Shown one piece after another: positions 15,157 through 24,195 of a DNA stretch of 64,000 bases (positions within the stretch are counted from its first letter, which is position 1; each line of letters begins with the position of its first letter). Below the pieces are notes generated by a model. The model saw only the letters and a program-made list of their open reading frames with translations. It was not told the origin of the DNA and made no database searches. Source of the DNA: CAYPTB01 sp964413535 (GTDB taxonomy: Bacteria; Planctomycetota; UBA1135; GCA-002686595); NCBI GenBank assembly GCA_964413535.1, contig CAYPTB010000060.1:57247-121246 (forward strand). The letters run 5' to 3'. The position numbers and the translations under genes are program-made.

Positions 15157-16746
15157 ATGAGTTCCGCGGTAGAGAAGAAGCACGCCTTCGCGGCCCTCTT
15201 CGGCCACGGCGCGACCTACAGCTTCGTTCCGATCGCCAGCAAGGTCATCGCGATCTTCGTGGTGTCCTTCTACACGAAGTGGCTGAAGACGGACGAGATG
15301 GGGTTGAGCGCGATCGTCGACCTCAACCTGGCGCTCTTCGTCGAGCTCTTGGGTGTGAGCGCATTCCAAGGAATGGTGCGCTTCTACTTCGAGCACCGCT
15401 CCCAACAGCGCCGCGACGCGGTCGTCAGCTCGACGATCCTCCTGAGCGCCGTGCTGTCCGTCGTCGTCACGGCGATCGCGTTGCTCTTGCCGAGCGCCTT
15501 CCGCACGTTCCTGCTGACCGCTCCGAAGCCGATTTCCGCCGCGGACGCGCTCCTGATCGGCCGCGAGGTTCCGGTCGTGACCTGGAGCTACGTGCAGGTC
15601 GCCTTCGTCCTCTTGTTCCTGCTGGTCCCCTTCCAGATGACCACGCAGGCCTCCTTCAAGTACCTCCAGATCCACCGTTACTCGGCGCTCTTCACGTCCA
15701 TCCAGCTCGCGAAGATGCTGCTCGAGCTGGCGCTCAAGATCTGGTTCGTCGCGCCGTTCGGCCTGGGACTGGGCGTGAAGGGCATGCTCCTCTCCGTCCT
15801 CGTGGGGGAGGTTCTCACGACGCTCCTCCTGTGCGGCTGGGTCCTGCGACGCGTCGGTTGGCGCATCGAATGGCCGGTCGTCCGGCCGATCCTGGGTTAC
15901 TCCTGGCCGATCCTCGTGGCCAGCTTGTGCCAGTTCGCGCTCCATCGTTCGGACACGAAGCTCCTCGAATGGCTGCTGCCCCCCGACGAGGGCCTGCGCG
16001 AAGTCGGCGTGTACAGCATCGGCTACCAGGTCGGCTACCTGGCGAACGCGCTGATGTTGGGGCCCTTCATGCAGATCTTCCTGCCCTGGATCTACTCCGT
16101 GGAGGGTCGCAAGGAGCAGGCGGCCCTGATCTCGCGCTTGACCTCCTGGGTGCTCGTCTTCTACGGGTTCGCGACGATCGGCCTCGAGTTGTTCGCCCGC
16201 GAAGCACTCCTCGTCTTCGACCAGTCGAAAGGCGACGAGTACGAGCACGCGTACCGCGTCGTGCCGCTCGTCGGCGGCGCGTACCTGTTCTGGGCGGTGT
16301 ATCGCGCGACGATCGAGACCTCGTTCTTTGTCGCCAAGCGGACTGCACCCCTGACGTGGTTCAACCTCGCCGCGCTGCTCGTGAACGTCGGTCTCAACAC
16401 GCTCTGGATCCCCGAGCACGGAATGATCGGAGCGGCGTGGGCCACGTTGATCGCTTTCGCCGTGCTCGCGCTGCTCGGCGTCGCCGGGAGCTATCGAGTG
16501 ATCGGCGTGCGGTTGGAGTACGGGCGCGTGGCGGCGTGCTTCACGGTCGTCGCCGCCGCCGGCGCGGCGGCGATGTACGTCGACGGGTCGCTGGCGGAGC
16601 CGGGCCGCTTCTCCGCCCTGGCCCTCTTCGTGAAAGTGTGCTTCCTCGCAGGGGTGGCAGCGTTCCTGTGGATCGGCGTCCTGACCGTTCCAGAGCGCGC
16701 CGACCTCTCGAGGTGGCTCCATTCGAAGCTCCGCCGCACGAGCTGA
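15157..16746 (+). CDS. Polysaccharide flippase (MOP superfamily, Wzx-like)
   Basis: A 529-residue polytopic protein with about 12-14 membrane segments spread over the full length. The N-terminal GATYSFVPIASKVIAIFVVS and the later repeated helix pairs with short polar loops match oligosaccharide flippases of the polysaccharide-biosynthesis type, which move lipid-linked glycans across the inner membrane. A cluster partner such as a Wzy polymerase is not seen. Nearby envelope genes are the GT-C protein (10.6 kb) and UDP-glucose dehydrogenase (18.1 kb). Substrate unknown. Confidence 0.82.
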   Translation: MSSAVEKKHAFAALFGHGATYSFVPIASKVIAIFVVSFYTKWLKTDEMGLSAIVDLNLALFVELLGVSAFQGMVRFYFEHRSQQRRDAVVSSTILLSAVLSVVVTAIALLLPSAFRTFLLTAPKPISAADALLIGREVPVVTWSYVQVAFVLLFLLVPFQMTTQASFKYLQIHRYSALFTSIQLAKMLLELALKIWFVAPFGLGLGVKGMLLSVLVGEVLTTLLLCGWVLRRVGWRIEWPVVRPILGYSWPILVASLCQFALHRSDTKLLEWLLPPDEGLREVGVYSIGYQVGYLANALMLGPFMQIFLPWIYSVEGRKEQAALISRLTSWVLVFYGFATIGLELFAREALLVFDQSKGDEYEHAYRVVPLVGGAYLFWAVYRATIETSFFVAKRTAPLTWFNLAALLVNVGLNTLWIPEHGMIGAAWATLIAFAVLALLGVAGSYRVIGVRLEYGRVAACFTVVAAAGAAAMYVDGSLAEPGRFSALALFVKVCFLAGVAAFLWIGVLTVPERADLSRWLHSKLRRTS

Positions 16747-16777
16747 CAGCGCGCGGCGGGTGGTAGAGTCGCCGCGG

Positions 16778-17830
16778 ATGAACCGGCGCAAGGCCTCGAG
16801 AGTCCTCTTCCTCGCTTTCCTCGCCGCGCTCTCGAGCGCCTGCGAGAGGAAGGCTGCGGGAAGGTCGGGCAGCGCGGGTGCCGCGACGGAGGGCTACCCG
16901 CGCGAGGTGGAGCTCGGCGGCGAAGTCGTGCGCCTCGCGACGCGGCCCGTGCGCATCCTGCCCTGCAACGCGAGCGCGGTGGACTTCCTCGCGTCGCTGG
17001 TCGACCCGGCGCGCGTCCTCGCGCTCCCCACCACCGTCGCCCGGTTCGCGACCTTCGAGCGAGCCCCGGACGAATGGTCGAAGCTGCCGGAGATCCCCGA
17101 CCTCGAGACCGAGACGGTGCTGTCGCGCGACCCCGATCTGATCCTGACGCACGCGTGGCAGGATCCGAGCGCGATCGAGACGATCCGCCGGGCGGGGATT
17201 CCCGTCGTGAAGTTGCCCGAGACGCACGCCTATTCCGACCTGCGCGAGGTGATCCTCGCGCTGGGACGCGTCCTGGACGAGGTCGAGAGGAGCCGGAAGC
17301 TCGTTCTGGACTGCGACGCCCGCGTCGGGGTCCTGCGCTCCGATCGCTCCCGGGTCGGGCTCTCGGCAATGACCTATTCGAACTTCGGGACGGGCGGGTG
17401 GACGGCGGGTCGGAACACGACGGTCGACGTCGTGTTCGAGCTCGCAGGGCTCACGAACGCAGCCACCGCCGCGGGGATCGACGGACACTCACGGGTCGAG
17501 ATCGAGCAGCTCCTCGCGCTGGATCCCGACTTCCTGATCGTCACGCAACCGGACGCCGACCGGCGCTCGGATCCCACCCTGGCGATGCTCCAAAGCGATG
17601 CAACGCTCGGAGAGCTCGCAGCCGTGCGGCAGGACCACATCGTCTCGCTTCCCGGCCGTCTCCTGCTCGCCGATTCGCACCGCGTCGTCGATGCGGCGGA
17701 AGCCCTCGTCGCGGAGATCGATCGCCTGCTGGGCGAGAGTGCTCCGAGCAGAAGGCGGGGCGACGCTCGCCGCCGGGCCCGCAACCCCGCGGCGCCGGAT
17801 CGGAGGAGGAGGCTCGGGGGTGGGCGATGA
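16778..17830 (+). CDS. ABC-type metal/cobalamin-like substrate-binding lipoprotein
   Basis: A 350-residue lipoprotein with a basic N-terminus, a hydrophobic stretch and lipobox LSSAC ending at about Cys26. The body has the BtuF/FhuD (helical-backbone) layout: two lobes joined by a long helix, with RDPDLILTHAWQDPSAIETI in lobe one and LLALDPDFLIVTQPD in lobe two, both conserved in the family. Ligand could be cobalamin, a siderophore or a metal; no permease or ATPase gene is adjacent. The start at 16778 is 31 nt after the flippase stop. Its last 10 nt overlap the 3' end of a convergent tRNA-Val gene, and the basic Arg-rich tail after about residue 320 looks like run-on sequence. Confidence 0.8.
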   Translation: MNRRKASRVLFLAFLAALSSACERKAAGRSGSAGAATEGYPREVELGGEVVRLATRPVRILPCNASAVDFLASLVDPARVLALPTTVARFATFERAPDEWSKLPEIPDLETETVLSRDPDLILTHAWQDPSAIETIRRAGIPVVKLPETHAYSDLREVILALGRVLDEVERSRKLVLDCDARVGVLRSDRSRVGLSAMTYSNFGTGGWTAGRNTTVDVVFELAGLTNAATAAGIDGHSRVEIEQLLALDPDFLIVTQPDADRRSDPTLAMLQSDATLGELAAVRQDHIVSLPGRLLLADSHRVVDAAEALVAEIDRLLGESAPSRRRGDARRRARNPAAPDRRRRLGGGR

Positions 17831-17894
17831 GGGACTCGAACCCCCGACTTCTTCCTTGTAAGGGAAGCACTCTAGCCGACTGAGTTAATCGCCC
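17821..17894 (-). tRNA. tRNA-Val (anticodon UAC)
   Basis: A complete cloverleaf on the minus strand: acceptor GGGCGAT pairs with ATCGCCC, D-arm ACTC...GAGT, anticodon stem CTTCC/GGAAG with loop CTTACAA (anticodon TAC, reading GUA), and T-loop TTCGAGT. The 3' CCA is not encoded. The gene overlaps the last 10 nt of the convergent substrate-binding-protein gene. Confidence 0.93.
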
Positions 17895-18108
17895 GATCCA
17901 AGGCTGGCCGAGGACCTCGGAAACGGACGACACGCTATCCTCCCCGATCCTTCGGCTCCACTGGGGCGCGCGGGGGAGCCGAGAGAGACCTCGGTCGCAG
18001 CACGCGACCCGTGAGAGAACGCGGGAGGGTCATCCGGCAGCCGCCCGTCGAAAGTCCCCTCGTTTCCACTGCCAGCGCGAGCTTCTTCGGAACCCCATCC
18101 CTCGGACC

Positions 18109-19410
18109 ATGCGAATCGCCATCGTCGGAACCGGCTACGTCGGCCTGGTCGCAGGCACCTGCTTCGCGGAGAGCGGCAACAACGTCACCTGCGTCGACAT
18201 CGACGCCAAGAAGATCCAGAAGCTCGAGGACGGCATCGTCCCGATCTACGAACCGGGCCTCGAAGAGCTCTTGCGGCGCAACGTGCACGACAAGCGCCTG
18301 CACTTCACGACGAGCTACGCCGAGGCCATCCCCGACGCGCAGGTCGTGTTCATCGCGGTCGGGACGCCGCCCGACGAGAACGGCTGCGCCGACCTCAAGC
18401 ACGTGCTCGCTGCGGCGCGCGAGATCGCGCGGCACATGACCAACTACACCGTCATCGTCGACAAGTCGACCGTTCCCGTCGGCACCGCCGAGAAGGTCAC
18501 CCACGCGATCGGCGAGATCACCGACTGCGACTTCGACGTCGTCTCCAACCCCGAGTTCCTGAAGGAGGGCGCGGCGATCGACGACTTCATGAAGCCGGAC
18601 CGCGTCGTGATCGGAGCGAACAGCGGACGCGCGGCGCGCATCATGGACGAGCTCTACGAGCCGTTCGTGCGGACGGGGAACCCGATCATCCACATGGACG
18701 TGGCCTCGGCCGAGCTGACCAAGTACGCCGCGAACGCCATGCTCGCCACCCGGATCTCGTTCATGAACGAGATCGCGAACATCTGCAGCGTCGTGGGCGC
18801 CAACATCGACTCGGTCCGCAAGGGCATCGGCTCCGATCAGCGCATCGGCTCGCGTTTCCTGTTCGCCGGACTCGGCTATGGCGGCTCGTGCTTTCCCAAG
18901 GACGTCCAGGCGATCGTGCGCACGGCGGACGACTGCGGCTACGACTTCCGCATCCTCCGGGCGGTCGAGGCCGTGAACGAGACCCAGAAGCGCATCCTGT
19001 TCGAGAAGATCTGCCGGCACTTCGGCGACGATCTCCGCGGCAAGCGCTTCGCGATCTGGGGACTGTCCTTCAAGCCCAACACCGACGACATGCGCGAAGC
19101 TCCCTCGGTCGTCGTGATCGAGGCCCTGCTCCGAGCGGGTGCGAGCGTGTGCGCCTTCGATCCCGAGGCCATGAGCGAAGCGCGCGAGCGCTACCTGGGC
19201 GATCGGATCGAGTACGCAGAAAACCCGATGCAGGCTCTCGAAGGAGCGGACGCCTTGGTCCTCGTCACCGAATGGAACGAGTTCCGTCGGCCGGATTTCG
19301 AGGCCGTCAGGGCCAAGCTGGCGTCGCCCCTCATCTTCGACGGGCGCAACATCTATCCGCGACGCACCCTCGAGGAGCTGGGCTTCACCTACTTCGGCAT
19401 CGGCACCTGA
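18109..19410 (+). CDS. ugd: UDP-glucose 6-dehydrogenase
   Basis: A 433-residue enzyme oxidising UDP-glucose to UDP-glucuronate with two NAD+, supplying surface polysaccharides. The N-terminal Rossmann motif is IAIVGTGYVGLVAG. EPGLEELL, VDKSTVPVGTAE, NPEFLKEGAA, the middle-domain AELTKYAANAMLA and the catalytic cysteine in GYGGSCFPKD are all present. The C-terminal domain has WGLSFKPNTDDMREAPS. Length and motif order match bacterial TuaD/Ugd. It stands alone on the plus strand, 214 nt after the tRNA-Val gene. Confidence 0.96.
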   Translation: MRIAIVGTGYVGLVAGTCFAESGNNVTCVDIDAKKIQKLEDGIVPIYEPGLEELLRRNVHDKRLHFTTSYAEAIPDAQVVFIAVGTPPDENGCADLKHVLAAAREIARHMTNYTVIVDKSTVPVGTAEKVTHAIGEITDCDFDVVSNPEFLKEGAAIDDFMKPDRVVIGANSGRAARIMDELYEPFVRTGNPIIHMDVASAELTKYAANAMLATRISFMNEIANICSVVGANIDSVRKGIGSDQRIGSRFLFAGLGYGGSCFPKDVQAIVRTADDCGYDFRILRAVEAVNETQKRILFEKICRHFGDDLRGKRFAIWGLSFKPNTDDMREAPSVVVIEALLRAGASVCAFDPEAMSEARERYLGDRIEYAENPMQALEGADALVLVTEWNEFRRPDFEAVRAKLASPLIFDGRNIYPRRTLEELGFTYFGIGT

Positions 19411-19813
19411 GAGAACGAGTCGGTCGGGCCCGTTCCGCGCGTCGGGCGGACGGCGAAGCGCGACGCGTCGTCGAGGAACGCCACGCCGTCCCCGCGAGAG
19501 GCGCGAGGGCCCCACTCGTCGAGCACCCCTCTGGTCCCGAGGGTGGCTTCCGGCCGAGACGGCGCCACCGGGAGGCACCTGCTGGGAGCCACTCGCGGCC
19601 CAGAAACGGACGAAGCGGCTCGCCAGGGGCGAACCGCTCGTGATGTCGTGAATCGTCCGAGTTGCGAGGTCTCGAGCACGGCGGCCAAAACACTTGGCCC
19701 GATTCGAGTGCCCGAGAACCCGCTGACACGCTTCGAATGAGAAAAATCACGCGCTCTGTCAAGCACCGCGCGCCCGAAAACTTTCGGACGCTCCCACTCG
19801 GAACGCGCTTCGA
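19411..19813. other. 403-nt convergent intergenic region, nothing recognised
   Basis: It lies between the ends of the UDP-glucose dehydrogenase gene and the minus-strand TPR gene. A moderately AT-richer patch is at about 19730-19800. No tRNA fold, convincing T-tailed hairpin or plausible coding frame was seen. Confidence 0.5.
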
Positions 19814-20593
19814 CTATCGGATCGCGTGCGTCGGTTCCTTAGCGTTCTCGCTCGCGAGTCTCCCCAGACAGCTTCGAACGCGCATGCGCCGGAGCGCCGA
19901 ACGGACCGACTTGCCGAGTTCCGAGTACTCGCTGGCGAACCGTTCGACCTCGGCCGTGCAGCGTGCGAGAACCGCCCAGGACTCTTCGGTATTCCCGGTC
20001 TCGCAGTGCATGAGAGCCAGGCGATCGAAGGCCTCGACGCGTATCACGGGCCGCTCGGCGCGTCGTGCCAGGAGGCTCCACACGCGCCGCGCCTCTTCGG
20101 TGCGGCCCCCTGCGGCCCAGGCCGTCCCCGCCCACAGCGCCGCGCTGTCGCGGCTGCGGGGGGGAGCCCGAGGATCGGTGTGGACCGAGACGTAGAGATC
20201 GAGGGCTCGATCGAGACGACCCGCACGCCGATGCACGTGACCGATTTCGAGCAACGCGCGGGCGTGGAAAGCCGTCCGAGGGCCGCATGCAGCGGCTTCG
20301 GCAAAGGCTTCGAGCGCTTCGTCCGGACGCCGGGCCGCACGCAGGATCTCGCCCCGGCGGAAGTGCGCCTCGGCGACGACGTGGATCTCCGAGGGAAAGT
20401 CCCGAGCGACCGCGCGATAGGCTGCGAGCGCACGCTCGAGAGCGAGGTCCTTCGCCATTCCTTCCTTCGCGTGGGCCGCGCTCCACCGCCTGCGCGCACG
20501 GGAGAGCTCCGCATCGGAGTCCTGCACCGCCCGCGTCGGATCGCGTGCTTGCAGCAGGACCAGGAGAGCGAGCGGAACCGCGAAGGCCTTCAC
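19814..20593 (-). CDS. Secreted TPR-repeat protein co-transcribed with an ECF sigma factor
   Basis: A 259-residue protein with an N-terminal signal peptide (about residues 1-17) and at least four TPR-like helix pairs, for example HFRRGEILRAARRPDEALEA, IGHVHRRAGRLDRALDLY and GTAWAAGGRTEEARRVW. TPRs mediate protein contacts; no enzymatic motif is seen. Its GTG start overlaps the stop of the upstream ECF sigma gene by 4 nt (GTGA), so both are probably made together. It occupies the place where an anti-sigma gene often lies, but it has no zinc-binding anti-sigma motif and no obvious membrane segment beyond the signal peptide. Confidence 0.75.
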   Translation of the reverse strand: MKAFAVPLALLVLLQARDPTRAVQDSDAELSRARRRWSAAHAKEGMAKDLALERALAAYRAVARDFPSEIHVVAEAHFRRGEILRAARRPDEALEAFAEAAACGPRTAFHARALLEIGHVHRRAGRLDRALDLYVSVHTDPRAPPRSRDSAALWAGTAWAAGGRTEEARRVWSLLARRAERPVIRVEAFDRLALMHCETGNTEESWAVLARCTAEVERFASEYSELGKSVRSALRRMRVRSCLGRLASENAKEPTHAIR

Positions 20594-21186
20594 GCCCCGA
20601 CGACCCGCACACCTTCGGGGGCCACCATGGCCAAGCGGCGGCGTAGCGCCTTGAGCAGGCGGCGACGGGCACGGAACAGGCGCACCTTGACGCGCGACCG
20701 GGGAACGTCGCAGGCCAGACCCGCCTCACGGCAGCTCCTCCCCCCGCCATAGAACGCGGAAAGGAGCTCCCGATCCTCGGGTCGCAGCTCGCGGAGCTCT
20801 CCCGCCAGCAGCTCGAGAGCCGTTCCCTTGTCGAGCACCCACCCCTCGCAACGGAGCTCGACGGCGCCCCCGCAGTCCAGATGCCCGTCCGCGTCCCGCG
20901 CCGGCAGCGTTTCGAGCACGGCTTCGCCCCCCGAAACCCGATCGAGGCGCCGCTCGCGGCGCACGCGGTCGCACAGGACGTTCGAAGCGATCCTCTGCGC
21001 CCACGGGCGGAGCTTCGCGGGCTCTTCCAGACGATCGCGGTACAGCGCGGCCCGCAGGAGCGTCTCCTGAACGACGTCGTCGATCTCGCTCTCGTCGCGA
21101 CACCGCGGCGCGAGGAAGCGCCTCAGGTCCGCACGGATCTCCTCCAGCCCGCCCCAGTGAAGGGTGCGGGGATCGAACTGCAGCAT
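20590..21186 (-). CDS. ECF-type RNA polymerase sigma factor
   Basis: A 198-residue sigma-70 family protein. Region 2 is visible at about residues 20-80 (DDVVQETLLRAALYRDRLEE and KLRPWAQRIASNVLCDRVRRE). Region 4 lies at about 130-180 (LRPEDRELLSAFY...PRSRVKVRLFRARRRLLKAL). No region 3 is present, as usual for ECF factors. The ATG at 21186 starts shortly before region 2. Followed with a 4-nt overlap by a secreted TPR protein and preceded by 310 nt of noncoding sequence. Target promoters are unknown. Confidence 0.85.
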   Translation of the reverse strand: MLQFDPRTLHWGGLEEIRADLRRFLAPRCRDESEIDDVVQETLLRAALYRDRLEEPAKLRPWAQRIASNVLCDRVRRERRLDRVSGGEAVLETLPARDADGHLDCGGAVELRCEGWVLDKGTALELLAGELRELRPEDRELLSAFYGGGRSCREAGLACDVPRSRVKVRLFRARRRLLKALRRRLAMVAPEGVRVVGA

Positions 21187-21496
21187 GGAACGCCCCCTCT
21201 TCTCGCGTTCGACTCGAACGCCCGACCGGCCCTGTGCGTCGCACGCCCGGGCCAGCGGGCGACGAGGCAGCAGACCCGTGGAGGTGGCGCGCGTTTCCCG
21301 AGTCGTCGCGCGTGGAGAAGCCGCGCCCGGAGCGGCGCAGCGCGGGGCGGGGAAGAAAGCGCGGGCACGAACCGCGCACCGGGTGGCTTCGGCGGAGCGC
21401 TCGCGGGTCGCCCTTCGCGCCGCGCAGCTCGATCCAGTACCTGGCTCTCCGCCGGGAGTCCCGCCGCGAGCCGCCCGCGACCGTTCGGGGGTTCGC
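21187..21496. other. 310-nt upstream region of the ECF sigma gene
   Basis: It should hold the promoter of the ECF-sigma/TPR pair and the 3' end of the preceding minus-strand TPR gene. No consensus sigma70 or typical ECF AAC/CGT promoter and no terminator hairpin could be identified by eye. Confidence 0.4.
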
Positions 21497-22612
21497 CTAC
21501 TTACGGAACTTCTTGGCTTCCCCTGCCCACTCCGACTCGGGGTAGGTGCGGATCAGATGCGAGTAGAGCCGGTTGGCGCGCTCGTCGTCGCCCTCTCCGC
21601 CCATCAAGTTGAAGCACCGGCCTGCGTAGAACATGGCCTCGGGAGCGTAGCGGACCTGGTCGCCGTACAGGACGACGACGCGCATGAACGCGAGCAGCGC
21701 CTGCTCGAGCTCCTTCCCGTCCTGGTTGCCGGCGAGGAAGCGACACTTGCCGAGCCCTGAGTAGGAGGCGGCCAGGGACTCGTCGTCCGCGGCCGGGTCG
21801 AGGATCACCTCTTCGAAGATCTTCCGCGCGTTCCCGATCGACTCGGGGTTCTCGCTCTCCTCGGCGAGGAAAGCCGCCGCGCGCGCGACGGAAGCTCGAT
21901 TGCGAACGGTCGGAAAGTCCTTTCCCGCGCTCGCTTCGATCTCTGCCAGCATCGAACGCCGCTTCTCACCCACCGAGGAGCGGTCCGTCAGGACTTGGGC
22001 CAGCTTGCATTCGAGGGCCCAGCCCTTCGAGAGACCCTTCGACGCGATCAGGCGCTCGAAATTGGCCAACGTCGACTGGGCCTGGTCGAACTGTTGGAGT
22101 CGGAAGAGCGCGTTCGCCTTGGCCACGTAGGCGCCGGGGGCGTACCGAGACTCGGGAAAGTTGGCGAGCAGCTTGTCGGCCACCGTGAGGACTTCCTCGA
22201 GGTTGCCCTGGTTCGTGTACAGGGTCACCAGGCTGTGAGCGGCATAGGCGGGGGCCCACGCGAAGCGCTTGTCGGCGGACCCGCCGAGATGGGAGTCGAG
22301 GTACTCGTTGAACTGGCCGATCGCCGCCGACACGTCTCCCTCGTCCAGGCTCGATCTCGCCTCTCCGATCAGCGGCGGAACGCGCTCGTACTCGACCCGC
22401 ACGACCTCTTCGGACGGAATCGTCTTGTCCCCGCCCCGCCCGCCTTCCTTGTAGACGACGTGATCGACCGTCTCCTGGACGATCGCGCAGTCCTCGATCG
22501 GCGTCCCGTTCGTCCGATAGATGCGGTCGGCGAAGGCCGTCTCGGCCGAGAGGCTCGCCCAAGCGAGCGCGAGGAGCACAGTGGGGCGAGTGGCCCGAGT
22601 CACCGGATTCAT
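21497..22612 (-). CDS. Periplasmic TPR protein (YbgF/BamD-like repeats)
   Basis: A 371-residue protein with a signal peptide of about 30 residues ending near AFADR. A short beta-rich segment follows (IYRTNGTPIEDCAIVQETVD, VVYKEGGRGG, SEEVVRVEYERVP). The helical remainder has TPR units spaced like those of outer-membrane assembly lipoproteins (TVADKLLANFPESRYAPGAY, LYSHLIRTYPESEWAGEAKK). Pattern and length suggest a periplasmic scaffold. The start at 22612 is chosen because the longer frame adds a basic extension ahead of the signal peptide. Function not known. Confidence 0.72.
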   Translation of the reverse strand: MNPVTRATRPTVLLALAWASLSAETAFADRIYRTNGTPIEDCAIVQETVDHVVYKEGGRGGDKTIPSEEVVRVEYERVPPLIGEARSSLDEGDVSAAIGQFNEYLDSHLGGSADKRFAWAPAYAAHSLVTLYTNQGNLEEVLTVADKLLANFPESRYAPGAYVAKANALFRLQQFDQAQSTLANFERLIASKGLSKGWALECKLAQVLTDRSSVGEKRRSMLAEIEASAGKDFPTVRNRASVARAAAFLAEESENPESIGNARKIFEEVILDPAADDESLAASYSGLGKCRFLAGNQDGKELEQALLAFMRVVVLYGDQVRYAPEAMFYAGRCFNLMGGEGDDERANRLYSHLIRTYPESEWAGEAKKFRK

Positions 22613-22744
22613 GGGGAGATGGCCCTTGGACGTGGTCGCGCCTTCGCTATCCGCTCGGGCGACGCGTGTAACCCGTCCGGCGCGCTTCTGGCGCCCCCGG
22701 GGAGTGGCGCGGGCGAAGAGCATAGGTGCGCCTGCTTCGAGCTG

Positions 22745-23545
22745 TCAACGCGAGCTGCCGCTCGGTTCGGCCGCGCTCGTGCGTCGAACCTGGATCATCT
22801 CGGCGACCACGCTCACGGCGATCTCCTCGTGCGTCCGAGCGCCGATCGGGAGCCCCATCGGAGTCCGCACGGTCGCCAGGAAGGAGGGGTCCGTCCCGCG
22901 GCGCTCGAGCTCCGCGAAGACCTGCGCCTTCTTGGCCCGGCTCCCGATCATGCCCAGATAGCGCGGTCGACAGTCCGTCTCGAACAGGGCTCGCAGGATG
23001 CCGGCGTCGCCCTGGTGGCCGCGCGTCGCGACGACGAGATAGCTGCCTTCGGCCGGCGCCAGGTCGCGCACCTGCTCGACGAAATCGGCGCACACGCGCG
23101 CGTGCGCATCGGGATGCTTCTCGGGCGTCGTGAACGCCTCGCGGTCGTCTCCCACGCACACACGGAAGCCCACCATGCGCGCGATCCGCGCGATGGCCGC
23201 GGAGACGTGCCCGCCTCCGAAGACATGGAGTCTCGGCTCGACGATCGGCTCCACGAACACCTCCACTCTTCCGCCGCACAGGAGGCCGCTGTCGGGATAG
23301 TCGCGCTCGTTCAACGAGAACGCGAGATTGCGCGGACGCTCGTCGCGCATGCTCTCGAGCGCCGCCTCCAGCACTTCCGCTTCGAGGCATCCTCCGCCGA
23401 CCGTCCCCGCGAAGCTCCCGTCGGGGCGTACGAGCATCTTCATCGTCTCCTTCCCCGGCGTGGATCCGACCGTCTTGACGATCGTGCACACGGCGCAGGG
23501 CTGGCCGGCCTCTTGGAGGCGGAGGATCTCGGCATACAGGTTCAT
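22745..23545 (-). CDS. xdhC: XdhC/CoxI family molybdoenzyme-maturation factor
   Basis: A 266-residue protein. The N-terminal CoxI domain shows PCAVCTIVKTVGSTPGKETM and FAGTVGGGCLEAEV. The C-terminal Rossmann-like domain shows LHVFGGGHVSAAIA, VVATRGHQGD and YLGMIGSRAKKAQV, followed by the family end motif PMGLPIGARTHEEIAVSVVAEM. XdhC proteins carry or modify the molybdenum cofactor, including its terminal sulfur ligand, for xanthine dehydrogenase-type enzymes. No such enzyme is encoded in this window, so its client lies elsewhere. Divergent from the DUF523 gene. Confidence 0.92.
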   Translation of the reverse strand: MNLYAEILRLQEAGQPCAVCTIVKTVGSTPGKETMKMLVRPDGSFAGTVGGGCLEAEVLEAALESMRDERPRNLAFSLNERDYPDSGLLCGGRVEVFVEPIVEPRLHVFGGGHVSAAIARIARMVGFRVCVGDDREAFTTPEKHPDAHARVCADFVEQVRDLAPAEGSYLVVATRGHQGDAGILRALFETDCRPRYLGMIGSRAKKAQVFAELERRGTDPSFLATVRTPMGLPIGARTHEEIAVSVVAEMIQVRRTSAAEPSGSSR

Positions 23546-23631
23546 CGCCGGCTTCCCAGATTATGCGACCCGGGGATCGAGACGCCCTCGAATCCACTCC
23601 CCCTCGCTCCCGCTTTGCTAGGGTCGAGCGC

Positions 23632-24195
23632 GTGACGCATCCACAGGATCGATCCGGTTCGGGAGAGTTGGAGCCGGTGCTCGTCAGCGCCTGCCTGCTC
23701 GGAAGGGCCTGCCGCTACGACGGCCGGTCGAACGAGGATCGATCGTTGGTCGAAGAGCTCGCCGCGGGAGGAAAGCGCGCCGTGCCCTTCTGCCCGGAGG
23801 AGCGCGGCGGACTGGGCACGCCGCGCCCGCCGGCTTGGATCGAGGGGGAGGGAGCGGGAGCCGTGATCGAGGGTCGAGCGCGCGTCGTGACGGACGCGGG
23901 GCAGGACGTCACGGAGGAGTTCCTCTGCGGCGCGCGTCAGGCGCTCGCGACCTGCCGCGCCGAGGGCATCACCCGCGCCTTCTTGAAGGAACGCTCGCCG
24001 TCCTGCGGGGTGCGCCAGACGCACGTCGGCGACCAGCTCGCCGACGGACCGGGCGTGACGGCCGAACTCCTCGCGCGCGCGGGAATCACGGTCAGCGGCG
24101 TGGAGGGTCGGCGCGCGGCTTCCCCACCACCACCACCTGGAACGCCAGGAGCGACAGGCCCGGAACGGCACACAGGATCCGATCGATCCGGATGA
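23632..24195 (+). CDS. DUF523 family protein (YbbK-like)
   Basis: A 187-residue protein. It has the family signature LVSACLLGRACRYDGRS near the N-terminus, AVPFCPEERGGLGTPRPP in the middle, and FLKERSPSCGV with conserved cysteines. DUF523 proteins have no agreed biochemical role. The GTG at 23632 starts about 12 residues before the conserved core; an earlier in-frame ATG would add an unconserved stretch. The last about 30 codons are Pro/Gly-rich and overlap the convergent methyltransferase gene by 104 nt. Confidence 0.85.
   Translation: MTHPQDRSGSGELEPVLVSACLLGRACRYDGRSNEDRSLVEELAAGGKRAVPFCPEERGGLGTPRPPAWIEGEGAGAVIEGRARVVTDAGQDVTEEFLCGARQALATCRAEGITRAFLKERSPSCGVRQTHVGDQLADGPGVTAELLARAGITVSGVEGRRAASPPPPPGTPGATGPERHTGSDRSG

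Noticed and set aside
17935..19578. 547-codon minus-strand frame
   Set aside because: Antisense of UDP-glucose dehydrogenase, dominated by Val/Asp/His from codon mirroring.
19389..19766. 125-codon minus-strand frame in the gap after UDP-glucose dehydrogenase
   Set aside because: No ribosome-binding site, no recognisable motif, lower third-position GC than neighbours, and it runs into the end of the dehydrogenase gene.
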